Shown here: positions 7,658 to 15,051 of the stretch, in pieces
How the letters are laid out: each line of letters starts with the position of its first letter
Numbering within the stretch: position 1 is the first letter of the stretch
Assembly (NCBI RefSeq): GCF_000716675.1
Contig: NZ_JNXT01000084.1
Coordinates: 1-27,046 of the forward strand
Length of the DNA stretch: 27,046 bases
Source of the DNA: Streptomyces alboflavus
GTDB taxonomy: Bacteria > Actinomycetota > Actinomycetes > Streptomycetales > Streptomycetaceae
Direction: 5' to 3'
The notes under the pieces: generated by a model
Database searches by the model: none
What the model saw: only the letters and a program-made list of their open reading frames with translations
Told to the model about the DNA's origin: nothing
Made by a program: the position numbers and the translations under genes

Positions 7658-8980
7658 TCAGACGGGGACGTGCACCGTCTCCACCCGGCTGGCCACGAGC
7701 CGCTCCCGCTCCCTGCGGGCCGCCCGGGTCCGCAGCCGCAGGATCTGGCTGAGGCCGACCGCCTCCAGGACGAAGACCGCCGAGAAGGCGATCCGGTAGT
7801 TGTCGCCGGTCGCGTCGAGCAGCACACCGACGGCGAACAGCGTCGTCATCGAGGCGATGAAACCACCCATGTTGGTGATGCCGGAGGCCGTCCCCTGCCG
7901 CTCCGGTGGATTCGCGGGCCGTGCGAAGTCGAAGCCGATCATCGAGGCCGGACCGCAGGCGCCGAGCACCACACAGAGGACCACGAGCAGCCACAGCGGC
8001 GCGTGCGCCCCCGGCCAGGCGAGCGTGGCCGCCCAGACGGCCGCCGTCGCGCCCACCGTGCCGAGCGCAAGCGGCAGCCGCGCCGTGTGGTGCCGGGCCA
8101 CGACCTGCCCGAAGACCAGGCCGATCGCCATGTTCGCGAGGACGATCAGCGTGAGCAGGTCCCCCGCCGCGCCGCGGGACAGACCCTGCGCCTCGACCAG
8201 GAACGGCAGGCCCCACAGGAGCAGGAACACCATCGCGGGGAACTGCGTCGTGAAGTGCACCCACAGGCCGAGCCGGGTGCCGGGCTCCCGCCAGGACAGC
8301 GCGATCTGTTCGCGTACGAAGCCGGGGCCGCCGCCGGACCTGGCCGCGGGCGGCTCCGGCTCGTGGCCCTCCGGGTGGTCCTTCAGGAACACCGCCATCA
8401 CCACGAGGACGACGACCCCGGCGAGCGCGCTGCCCGCGAACGCCGTGGTCCAGCCGACCTCGTGCAGGACCCGGGCGAGCACCAGCGTCGAGACCAGGTT
8501 GCCCGCCATGCCGACGAGCCCGGCGAGCTGGGCGACGAGCGGGCCGCGCCGGACGGGGAACCAGCGGGTGCCGAGCCGCAGCACGCTGATGAACGTCATC
8601 GCGTCACCGCAGCCGAGCAGCGCGCGCGAGGCGAGCGCCATGCCGTACGAGGGCGAGAGCGCGAAGCCGAGCTGGCCGAGGGTGAACAGGACGACGCCGA
8701 GGGTCAGGACCTTCTTCGTGCCGAGCCGGTCCACCATCAGGCCGACGGGTATCTGCATGCCCGCGTACACCAGGAGCTGGAGTATCGAGAACGTCGACAG
8801 GGCGGAGGCGTTGACGTGGAAGCGGTCGGCGGCGTCGAGGCCCGCGACGCCCAGCGAGGTGCGGAAGATGACGGCGACGAAGTAGACGGAGACGCCGACG
8901 GACCACACGAGCACCGCCCGCCGTCCGCCCGGCGGGTCCCCGGGCAGCCTGGAGGCCCCGGCCATCGCGCCGGTGGTCAT
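7658..8980 (-). CDS. Major facilitator superfamily transporter
   Basis: The protein has 440 residues with about 12 predicted membrane spans. A short polar N terminus is followed by the first span VWSVGVSVYFVAVIF, and the loop motif VDRLGTKKVLTLGVV after span 2 is the MFS signature (Gx3DRxGxR/K type). A polar central loop (DHPEGHEPEPPAARSGGG) separates the two halves. It resembles the anion:cation symporter/NNP-like group, but the substrate cannot be called. It is translationally coupled to the preceding GntR gene: its ATG at 8980 overlaps that gene's TGA in an ATGA junction. Co-transcription suggests the regulator controls uptake or export of its own ligand. Its end faces the mycothiol-dependent gene across a hairpin terminator. 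Confidence 0.9.
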   Translation of the reverse strand: MTTGAMAGASRLPGDPPGGRRAVLVWSVGVSVYFVAVIFRTSLGVAGLDAADRFHVNASALSTFSILQLLVYAGMQIPVGLMVDRLGTKKVLTLGVVLFTLGQLGFALSPSYGMALASRALLGCGDAMTFISVLRLGTRWFPVRRGPLVAQLAGLVGMAGNLVSTLVLARVLHEVGWTTAFAGSALAGVVVLVVMAVFLKDHPEGHEPEPPAARSGGGPGFVREQIALSWREPGTRLGLWVHFTTQFPAMVFLLLWGLPFLVEAQGLSRGAAGDLLTLIVLANMAIGLVFGQVVARHHTARLPLALGTVGATAAVWAATLAWPGAHAPLWLLVVLCVVLGACGPASMIGFDFARPANPPERQGTASGITNMGGFIASMTTLFAVGVLLDATGDNYRIAFSAVFVLEAVGLSQILRLRTRAARRERERLVASRVETVHVPV

Positions 8981-9708
8981 CGTGCCGCTCCCCGGGCGAG
9001 GTTCTGGAACCAGCCGACGTGCCGCGTGACCACGTCGACCGCCGCGTCCGCGTCCGCGGCGGTGAGGGCCGCGAGGATCTCCTCGTGCTCGGCGAGGGTC
9101 TTGGCGATGCGGTCGGGGTGGGAGTGCATCACGGCGACGCCCATCCGCAGCTGGCGGTCGCGCAGCTGGTCGTAGAGGCGGGACAGGATGTCGTTGCCGC
9201 CGCTGCGGACGATCTCGGCGTGGAAGCAGCGGTCGGTCCTCGCCGCCGCCGCGAGGTCACCGGCCGCGGCCTGCTCCCGCTGCTGTTCGAGCAGCGCCGT
9301 CAGGCGGTCGATGAGTCCGGCAGGGGCGGGCACCGCCTTGCGCACCGAGTGCGTCTCGACGAGCAGCCGGGTCTCGACCACGTCCGCGATCTCCTGCGCG
9401 GAGACCGGCAGGACAAGGGCGCCCTTCTTCGGGTAGAGCCGCAGCAGCCCCTCGACCTCCAGCTTCAGGAGCGCCTCGCGCACCGGCGTGCGGGACACCC
9501 CCACGGCCTCGGCCAGCTCGCCCTCGGTGAGGAGCGTGCCGCCCTCGTAGTGGCGCTCCAGGACGCCCTGCTTGACGTGCGCGTAGACGCGCTCGGCGGC
9601 GGGGGGCTGCTTGAGGGAGGACTTGGGGGACGACTCCGGGGAGGCCGCGGTGGGGTGCTCGGCAGCGGAGGGGGGCGGGGCCATGGCGGCGGAGGGGGCG
9701 GCGGGCAT
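8977..9708 (-). CDS. GntR family (FadR/FCD subfamily) transcriptional regulator
   Basis: The protein has 243 residues from ATG 9708. After a Pro/Ala/Ser-rich leader (1-36) comes the winged helix-turn-helix (about 38-100, with TEGELAEAVGVSRTPVREAL). The FCD ligand domain follows, with the probable metal-binding set Asp159, His163, His208 and His230. FCD-type GntR proteins usually sense carboxylic acids and repress the adjacent transport or catabolic genes. The start is uncertain: the frame is open to 9795, but that would place coding sequence over the GATACAACACGTATAC dyad, which looks like the gene's own operator; ATG 9684 is also possible. The stop overlaps the MFS start as ATGA, so the two form a regulator-transporter unit. 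Confidence 0.88.
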   Translation of the reverse strand: MPAAPSAAMAPPPSAAEHPTAASPESSPKSSLKQPPAAERVYAHVKQGVLERHYEGGTLLTEGELAEAVGVSRTPVREALLKLEVEGLLRLYPKKGALVLPVSAQEIADVVETRLLVETHSVRKAVPAPAGLIDRLTALLEQQREQAAAGDLAAAARTDRCFHAEIVRSGGNDILSRLYDQLRDRQLRMGVAVMHSHPDRIAKTLAEHEEILAALTAADADAAVDVVTRHVGWFQNLARGAAR

Positions 9709-9721
9709 GCGCACAGCATAG

Positions 9722-9736
9722 ATACAACACGTATAC
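9722..9736. promoter_or_regulatory. Probable GntR autoregulatory operator
   Basis: ATAC-AACAC-GTAT (9722-9734) is a perfect inverted repeat that continues into the palindrome GTATAC (9731-9736). It lies 14 bases upstream of the chosen GntR start in an otherwise GC-rich stretch. FadR-like GntR proteins bind short GTATAC/TNGTnnnACNA-type dyads, so autoregulation of the gntR-MFS unit is the likely function. Confidence 0.5.
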
Positions 9737-9950
9737 GCGGGGATTCCGGTCCACGATCCGGACGGTGATCCACTCGCGCGTGATCCACACGACACGGCTT
9801 GGCCGCATCTTTACCCGTTTGGCACGCATCCGTTCCGCCCTCTCGTCAGTCATCTCTGTGACGGCCTTCCCATCTCGCCTGCACCGCAAGGAGATTCGGG
9901 ACATAAGCCGCCAACTACCTCATCAAGCAGGGACTAACGGAGCGTTCACC

Positions 9951-10856
9951 TTGAGAATCCGCACCCCGGGCGTGCGCGTGCGCCGTATAAGCGCAGCCGC
10001 TGCCGTCACCGCAGGAGCCGTCCTGACCACGGGCATCGCTGTGGCTCCCGCGCAGGCCGCCGCGCCGCCCAAGCCGTCGATCGCCGCCAAGGGCGGCTTC
10101 CTGATGAACAACGGCTCGGGCAAGGAACTGTTCAACAAGTCCGCGGACACGCGCCGCGCCACCGGCTCGACGACGAAGATAATGACCGCCCGGGTGGTCC
10201 TCGGCCAGCGGAACCTCAACCTGGACTCGAAGGTCACGATCCAGAAGGCGTACAGCGACTACATCGTCCGCAACAACGCCTCGCACGCCCGCCTGATCGT
10301 GGGCGACAAGGTGACGGTCCGCCAGCTCCTGTACGGGCTGATGCTGCCGTCCGGCTGCGACGCCGCGTACGCCCTCGCGGACAAGTACGGCAAGGGCTCG
10401 ACCCGCGCCAAGCGCGTGAAGTCCTTCATCGGCCAGATGAACAAGACGGCCAAGGACCTGAAGCTGAAGAACACGCACTTCGACTCGTTCGACGGCATCA
10501 GCAACGGCGCCAACTACTCGACGCCGCGCGACCTGACGAAGCTCGCGAGCAACGCCATGAAGAACTCGCGGTTCCGCACGATCGTCAAGACCAAGACGTA
10601 CACGGCCAAGACGAAGACCAAGACCGGCGGCACCCGCACCATGGCGCCCTGGAAGAACACCAACGCCCTGCTCGGCTCCTACCGCGGCGCGATCGGCGTG
10701 AAGACGGGCTCCGGCGCGCAGGCCAAGTACTGCCTGGTCTTCGCGGCGACGCGCAACGGCAAGACCGTCATCGGCACCGTGCTCACGTCCACGTCCTCCG
10801 CGGCCCGGGTCTCGGACGCGAAGAAGATGATGGACTACGGCTTCAAGGTCGCCTAG
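9951..10856 (+). CDS. Secreted penicillin-binding DD-transpeptidase/carboxypeptidase, K15 type (family S11)
   Basis: The protein has 301 residues and starts at TTG 9951, with CGGAG 8 bases upstream. The signal peptide has a basic n-region (RIRTPGVRVRR), an Ala/Val-rich core and a cleavage site near PAQA-AA (residues 36-38). Three active-site motifs of the penicillin-interacting fold are present: Ser73-Thr-Thr-Lys76, Ser134-Gly-Cys136 and Lys251-Thr-Gly253. The second motif is SGC rather than the usual SxN. Their spacing and the surrounding text (IVGDKVTVRQLLYGLMLPSG, NYSTPRDLTK) match, from memory, the Streptomyces K15 DD-transpeptidase (Ser35/Ser96/Lys213 in its mature form). It acts outside the membrane on peptidoglycan stem peptides. 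The upstream 240-base gap holds two GTGATCCAC direct repeats (9765 and 9780). An open frame to 9765 lacks a ribosome site and a signal-peptide-like start. Confidence 0.92.
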   Translation: MRIRTPGVRVRRISAAAAVTAGAVLTTGIAVAPAQAAAPPKPSIAAKGGFLMNNGSGKELFNKSADTRRATGSTTKIMTARVVLGQRNLNLDSKVTIQKAYSDYIVRNNASHARLIVGDKVTVRQLLYGLMLPSGCDAAYALADKYGKGSTRAKRVKSFIGQMNKTAKDLKLKNTHFDSFDGISNGANYSTPRDLTKLASNAMKNSRFRTIVKTKTYTAKTKTKTGGTRTMAPWKNTNALLGSYRGAIGVKTGSGAQAKYCLVFAATRNGKTVIGTVLTSTSSAARVSDAKKMMDYGFKVA

Positions 10857-10901
10857 CGGTCCTTGGGGCAGCGGCTCCTGGAGCAGCAGCCTTGAACACG
10901 G

Positions 10902-10938
10902 GGACGGGGCCCACCGCGCTGTGCGGTGGGCCCCGTCC
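10902..10938. terminator. Very strong bidirectional terminator between the K15-type gene and bkdC
   Basis: A perfect 16-bp stem, GGACGGGGCCCACCGC (10902-10917) against GCGGTGGGCCCCGTCC (10923-10938), with loop GCTGT lies between the convergent stop codons at 10856 and 10993. CACG and CGTG outside the stem can extend it. Confidence 0.88.
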
Positions 10939-10992
10939 TTCGTGCTGGGCGGCCCTTCGGACCGGCAGGCGCTACGCCCAGGCCAGCGGGTG

Positions 10993-12468
10993 CTACGCCC
11001 AGGTCATCAGCCGCTTGGGCTGCTCCAGGATCGCCGCCACGTCGCCGAGCACCTTCGAGCCCAGCTCCCCGTCCACCAGACGGTGGTCGAAGGAGAGCGC
11101 GAGAGTGGTCACCTGACGGGGCTTCACCTTGCCCTTGTGGACCCACGGCTGGAGCTTGATCGCGCCGACCGCGAGGATCGCGGACTCGCCGGGGTTCAGG
11201 ATCGGCGTGCCCGTGTCGATGCCGAAGACGCCGATGTTCGTGATCGTGACCGTGCCGCCCTGCATGGCGCCGGGCGACGTCTTGCCCTCGCGGGCCGTGG
11301 TCACGAGCTCGCCCAGGGAGGCGGCCAGCTCGGGCAGGGTCTTGGCGTGCGCGTCCTTGATGTTCGGCACGATCAGACCGCGCGGGGTCGCCGCGGCGAT
11401 GCCCAGGTTCACATAGTGCTTCTGGACGATCTCCTGGTTCGGCTCGTCCCAGGCCGCGTTCACGTCCGGGTTCCGGCGGATCGCGAGGAGCAGCGCCTTG
11501 GAGATCAGAAGCAGCGGGTTGACCCGCAGCCCCTCGAAGGCACGATCCTGCTTGAGCTCCTCGACGAGCTTCATCGTGCGCGTCACGTCCACCGTCACGA
11601 ACTCCGTGACGTGCGGCGCCGTGAAGGCCGAGCCGACCATCGCCTGCGCGGTGGCCTTGCGGACGCCCTTGACCGGGATGCGGGTCTCGCGGGCGTCGCC
11701 CGCCGCCACGGGGGCGGCGGCCGGGGCGGGCGCGGCCGGAGCCGGGGCCACGGCGGGCGCGGGCGCCGGGGCGGCCACCGCTGCGTGCACGTCCTCGCGG
11801 GTGATGATCCCGTCGGGGCCGGTCGGCGTGATGGTGGCCAGGTCGACGCCCAGGTCCTTGGCGAGCTTGCGGACCGGGGGCTTGGCGAGGGGGCGGGCGC
11901 CGGTGGGTGCGGCGACCTGGGGGGCGGCCGGGGCGGCCGGAGCCGGGGCCGGGGCCTGGGAGGCCGGGGCCTGCGGCGCGGGGGCGTGGCCGTTCAGCTC
12001 GCCCTGCACCGCCGCCGCGTAGTACGTCCCGGCGGGCGGCTCATCGCCCTGGCCCGGCACGGGCTTGCGGGCCCGGCGCTTGGTGGAGGACTCGGAGACG
12101 CCGTACCCGACGAGGACCGGCTGGCGGCCCTTGGGGGCCTCGGGCTCCTCGGGTGCGGCGGGGGCGGTCTCGGGCTTGGCGGGTGCGGCCTCGGGGGCGG
12201 GCACGGCGCCGCCGGCCGGACCCACCGTGATGATCACCTGGCCGACGTCCACCGTCGCGCCCTCGGCGAAGCGCAGCTCCGTCACCGTCCCGTCGAACGG
12301 GATGGGCAGCTCGACGGCGGCCTTGGCCGTCTCCACCTCGCACACGACCTGTCCGTCGGTGACGGTGTCACCCGGCGCGACGTACCACTTGAGGATCTCG
12401 GCCTCGGTGAGTCCCTCGCCCACGTCGGGCATCTTGAACTCGCGCACGGCCGAAGCGGTGTCAGTCAT
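10993..12468 (-). CDS. bkdC: Branched-chain 2-oxoacid dehydrogenase E2 (dihydrolipoyl acyltransferase)
   Basis: The protein has 491 residues and forms the E2 core of a 2-oxoacid dehydrogenase complex, transferring the acyl group from lipoate to CoA. One N-terminal lipoyl domain (about 8-85) carries the lipoyl-lysine Lys49 in VETAKA. A long Ala/Pro/Glu linker follows, including a distinctive KGRQPVLVGYGVSESS block (113-128). The peripheral subunit-binding domain is at about 189-230. A second Ala/Pro linker leads to the catalytic domain, with His462 and Asp466 in SFDHRLVDGELG. ATG 12468 lies 20 bases after bkdB and is preceded by GAGGAAGAGGG. Third gene of the bkdABC operon, ending at the strong terminator. 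No E3 (lipoamide dehydrogenase) gene adjoins, so a shared E3 from elsewhere is expected. Assignment to the branched-chain rather than pyruvate complex rests on the split E1 and the locus order. Confidence 0.93.
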   Translation of the reverse strand: MTDTASAVREFKMPDVGEGLTEAEILKWYVAPGDTVTDGQVVCEVETAKAAVELPIPFDGTVTELRFAEGATVDVGQVIITVGPAGGAVPAPEAAPAKPETAPAAPEEPEAPKGRQPVLVGYGVSESSTKRRARKPVPGQGDEPPAGTYYAAAVQGELNGHAPAPQAPASQAPAPAPAAPAAPQVAAPTGARPLAKPPVRKLAKDLGVDLATITPTGPDGIITREDVHAAVAAPAPAPAVAPAPAAPAPAAAPVAAGDARETRIPVKGVRKATAQAMVGSAFTAPHVTEFVTVDVTRTMKLVEELKQDRAFEGLRVNPLLLISKALLLAIRRNPDVNAAWDEPNQEIVQKHYVNLGIAAATPRGLIVPNIKDAHAKTLPELAASLGELVTTAREGKTSPGAMQGGTVTITNIGVFGIDTGTPILNPGESAILAVGAIKLQPWVHKGKVKPRQVTTLALSFDHRLVDGELGSKVLGDVAAILEQPKRLMTWA

Positions 12469-12488
12469 TGTCGTCACGACCCTCTTCC

Positions 12489-13469
12489 TCAGTACGCCAG
12501 CGAGCGGTCGACTGCGTCGAGCACCCGGTCCAGGCCCGGCAGGTAGTCCTCTTCGACCCGGGCGGGCGGATACGGGGCGTGGAAGCCGCCGACGCGGAGC
12601 ACCGGCGCCTCCAGGTGGTAGAAGCACCGCTCGGTGATGCGTGCGGCGATCTCGGCGCCCGAGCCGAAGAACGTCGGCGCCTCGTGCACCACGATCAGGC
12701 GGCCGGTCTTCTCGACCGAGGCCTGCACCGTGTCGAAGTCGAGCGGCGAGACCGTGCGCAGGTCGACGACCTCCAGGGACTTGCCCTCCTCGGCGGCGGC
12801 CGCGGCGGCCTCCAGGCAGGTCTTCACCATCGGGCCGTACGCCACGAGGGTCGCGTCCGTGCCCTCGCGGACCGTGGCGGCCTTGTGCAGCGGGCCGGGG
12901 ATGGCGTCGGGGTCGACCTCGCCCTTGTCCCAGTACCGCCGCTTGGGCTCGAAGTAGATCACCGGGTCGTCGCTCTGGATGGCCTGCTGGAGCATCCAGT
13001 AGGCATCGGACGAGTTCGAGGGCGAGACCACCTTCAGGCCCGCGACGTGCGCGAACAGCGACTCCGGGGACTCGCTGTGGTGCTCGACGGCGCCGATGCC
13101 GCCGCCGTACGGAATGCGGATGACGACCGGCACCTTGATCTTGCCGAGCGCCCGCGCGTGCATCTTGGCGAGCTGCGTGACGATCTGGTCGTACGCGGGG
13201 AAGACGAAGCCGTCGAACTGGATCTCCACCACCGGGCGGTACCCGCGCAGGGCGAGGCCGATGGCCGTGCCGACGATGCCGGACTCGGCGAGCGGGGTGT
13301 CGATGACCCGGTCCTCGCCGAAGTCCTTCTGCAGGCCGTCGGTCACCCGGAAGACGCCACCGAGCTTGCCGACGTCCTCGCCCATGACGAGGACCTTCGG
13401 GTCGGTGTCGAGGGCCCGGCGAAGGGACTCGTTGATCGCTTTGGCGATCGGAAGTTTCTGTACGGCCAT
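12489..13469 (-). CDS. bkdB: Branched-chain 2-oxoacid dehydrogenase E1 beta subunit
   Basis: The protein has 326 residues, the standard length for E1-beta. It pairs with the alpha subunit to build the thiamine-diphosphate site and decarboxylate branched-chain 2-oxoacids. Family landmarks are the opening KLPIAKAINESLRRAL, VMGEDVGKLGGVF, DTPLAESGIVGTAIG, RIPYGGGIGAVEHHSESPES and the C-terminal transketolase domain with VVDLRTVSPLDFDT and VVHEAPTFFGSGAEIAA. ATG 13469 follows the bkdA stop codon by only two bases, and its GGGGAGG ribosome site lies inside the last codons of bkdA, so translation is coupled. The reaction supplies isobutyryl-, isovaleryl- and 2-methylbutyryl-CoA. Confidence 0.95.
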   Translation of the reverse strand: MAVQKLPIAKAINESLRRALDTDPKVLVMGEDVGKLGGVFRVTDGLQKDFGEDRVIDTPLAESGIVGTAIGLALRGYRPVVEIQFDGFVFPAYDQIVTQLAKMHARALGKIKVPVVIRIPYGGGIGAVEHHSESPESLFAHVAGLKVVSPSNSSDAYWMLQQAIQSDDPVIYFEPKRRYWDKGEVDPDAIPGPLHKAATVREGTDATLVAYGPMVKTCLEAAAAAAEEGKSLEVVDLRTVSPLDFDTVQASVEKTGRLIVVHEAPTFFGSGAEIAARITERCFYHLEAPVLRVGGFHAPYPPARVEEDYLPGLDRVLDAVDRSLAY

Positions 13470-13471
13470 GG

Positions 13472-14710
13472 CTACTTGACCTCCCCGCCCGCGGCGGCGT
13501 TCGCAGGTGCGTCCGCGAACGACGCCTGGTAGGCGGCGAACTGGGCGCGCTCCTCGTCCACGAGCGCGTGCCCGTCGGCGTAGATGTTCTCGAAGATCGA
13601 CATCGGCTCGGGGTCCGGCATCGCCCGCACCACGTCGCGCACTCGTTTGCCCAACGTCTCGCTCTCGGCCTCGAGTTCCGCGAAGAATCCCTCATCCGCG
13701 TGACCCTGGGCCGCCAGGTACGCCCGCAGCCGCAGGATCGGGTCCTTGGCCTCCCACGCCTCGCGCTCCTCGTCGCGCCGGTAGCGCGTCGGGTCGTCCG
13801 AGGTGGTGTGGGCGCCCATGCGGTACGTGAACGCCTCGATCAGCGCCGGTCCCTCGCCGCCGCGCGCCCGCTCCAGGGCCCACTTGGTGACCGCGAGACA
13901 GGCGAGCACGTCGTTGCCGTCGACGCGGACGCCGGGGAAGCCGTAGCCCTGCGCGCGCTGGTACAGCGGCACCCGGCTCTGCTTCTCGGTCGGCTCGGAG
14001 ATAGCCCACTGGTTGTTCTGGCAGAAGAACACCACGGGGGCGTTGTAGACGGCGGAGAACGTGAACGACTCGGCCACGTCGCCCTGGCTGGTGGCCCCGT
14101 CGCCGAAGTACGCCACCACCGCGCTGTCGGCGCCGTCCTTGGCCATGCCCATCGCGTAGCCCGTGGCGTGCAGCGTCTGCGCGCCGATGACGATCGTGTA
14201 CAGGTGGAAGCCGTTGGTGTTCGGGTCCCAGCCGCCGTTGTTCACGCCGCGGAACATGCCGAGCAGGAGCGTCGGGTCGACGCCCTTGCACCAGGCCACG
14301 CCGTGTTCACGGTAGGTGGGGAAGACATAGTCGTCCGCGTGGGTCGCGCGGCCCGATCCGACCTGCGCGGCCTCCTGGCCGAGCAGCGACGGCCACAGGC
14401 CCAGCTCACCCTGTCGCTGCAGTGTGACGGCCTCGGCGTCGAAGCGGCGGGTGAGGACCATGTCCCGGTACAGGGCGCGGAGGTCCTCCGGCGTGAGGTC
14501 CGCGACATAGCGGTCGTACTCGGAGTTCTCGACCCGCTCGCCCTCGGGCGTCAGGAGTTGGACGAGCTCCGGCTCGCCGCCCTGCGCGGCGCCCTTGCCC
14601 TTCGCGGCGCCCTTGCCCGGGCTCGCGGTCTTCTTGGCGCTCGCACTGGCGCGCTTGCCGCCGCTGCTTGCGCGGCGCGGTGTGCGCGCGGCGGTGCTTT
14701 CCACGGTCAC
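13472..14710 (-). CDS. bkdA: Branched-chain 2-oxoacid dehydrogenase E1 alpha subunit
   Basis: The protein has 412 residues from GTG 14710, chosen for the excellent GGAGGAG (14716-14722) five bases upstream; the frame stays open to 14854 but has no better start. Residues 1-45 form a basic, low-complexity tail rich in Ala, Lys, Ser and Gly (for example KRASASAKKTASPGKGAAKG), absent from most E1-alpha proteins. The enzyme proper follows: DLTPEDLRALYRDMVLTRRF, then the thiamine-diphosphate motif beginning Gly203-Asp-Gly205 and ending Asn232-Asn233 in FCQNNQWAIS, and the phosphorylation-loop region YRMGAHTTSDDPTRYR. It is the first gene of bkdABC and faces the orphan response regulator across a 341-base gap containing dyads and short iterons. 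Confidence 0.94.
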   Translation of the reverse strand: MTVESTAARTPRRASSGGKRASASAKKTASPGKGAAKGKGAAQGGEPELVQLLTPEGERVENSEYDRYVADLTPEDLRALYRDMVLTRRFDAEAVTLQRQGELGLWPSLLGQEAAQVGSGRATHADDYVFPTYREHGVAWCKGVDPTLLLGMFRGVNNGGWDPNTNGFHLYTIVIGAQTLHATGYAMGMAKDGADSAVVAYFGDGATSQGDVAESFTFSAVYNAPVVFFCQNNQWAISEPTEKQSRVPLYQRAQGYGFPGVRVDGNDVLACLAVTKWALERARGGEGPALIEAFTYRMGAHTTSDDPTRYRRDEEREAWEAKDPILRLRAYLAAQGHADEGFFAELEAESETLGKRVRDVVRAMPDPEPMSIFENIYADGHALVDEERAQFAAYQASFADAPANAAAGGEVK

Positions 14711-14901
14711 GTGTGCTCCTCCGTCGGTCCGGCCCCCGGGGTCCACCGGGAGACCAGTACGGCTCGCCCGATTCCAGCCCGTCGCACGGGGTGGGTGCGG
14801 CTCAGCCGGGACAAGGCGTGACAGTTGCTCCGGCGAGCGCCCTTCTCCAAGCACGTTACCCAGTGCGTACCAAAACTGTGAAACCCCGTCTGACCTGCAA
14901 T

Positions 14902-14939
14902 TTTGCTTGGATTTCCAAGTAAATTCCGCTAGGAAATCC
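14902..14939. promoter_or_regulatory. Nested inverted repeats in the bkdA promoter region
   Basis: This is an AT-rich island in a GC-rich context. TTTGCTTGG-ATTT-CCAAGTAAA (14902-14923) is a 9-bp-arm dyad with one mismatch. It overlaps a second, perfect dyad GGATTTCC-n15-GGAAATCC (14909-14916 with 14932-14939). The region lies about 190-230 bases before the bkdA start and about 110-150 before the response regulator start. bkd operons are commonly controlled by Lrp/AsnC-type BkdR proteins that bind AT-rich dyads; which protein binds here is unknown, and no Lrp gene is in the window. Confidence 0.5.
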
Positions 14940-14962
14940 GACTAAATCGAGAAGAACGGAAA

Positions 14963-14995
14963 CACAGCCTGGTCACAGCACTGATCACAGCCTGG
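14963..14995 (+). repeat. Three CACAGC iterons at helical spacing
   Basis: CACAGC occurs at 14963-14968, 14974-14979 and 14986-14991, spaced 11 and 12 bp. The first and last extend to the 10-bp direct repeat CACAGCCTGG (14963-14972 and 14986-14995). The spacing puts the copies on one face of the helix, as expected for cooperative binding, 57-89 bases upstream of the response regulator start. The bound protein is unknown; the motif does not match the mycobacterial DosR box. Confidence 0.45.
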
Positions 14996-15051
14996 CAGGG
15001 GGCCGGAACACCGGCACGTTATCCCGGGCACCCCGGGCACGGGAAGACTTG

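Noticed and set aside
9709..9795. Upstream start for the GntR regulator
   Set aside because: It would put coding sequence over a GTATAC-type dyad that looks like the operator. The added residues are not typical of the family.
7573..10938. Recent horizontal transfer of the regulator-transporter and K15-type peptidase block
   Set aside because: Base composition and codon use match the neighbours, and no integrase, tRNA or attachment repeat was seen.
10993..13695. An open frame of about 900 codons that looks like a giant fusion ending in the E2 acyltransferase
   Set aside because: Only the part from 12468 encodes the E2 protein. The upstream part is an Arg/Pro-rich shadow of bkdB in another frame, and bkdC has its own ATG and ribosome site.
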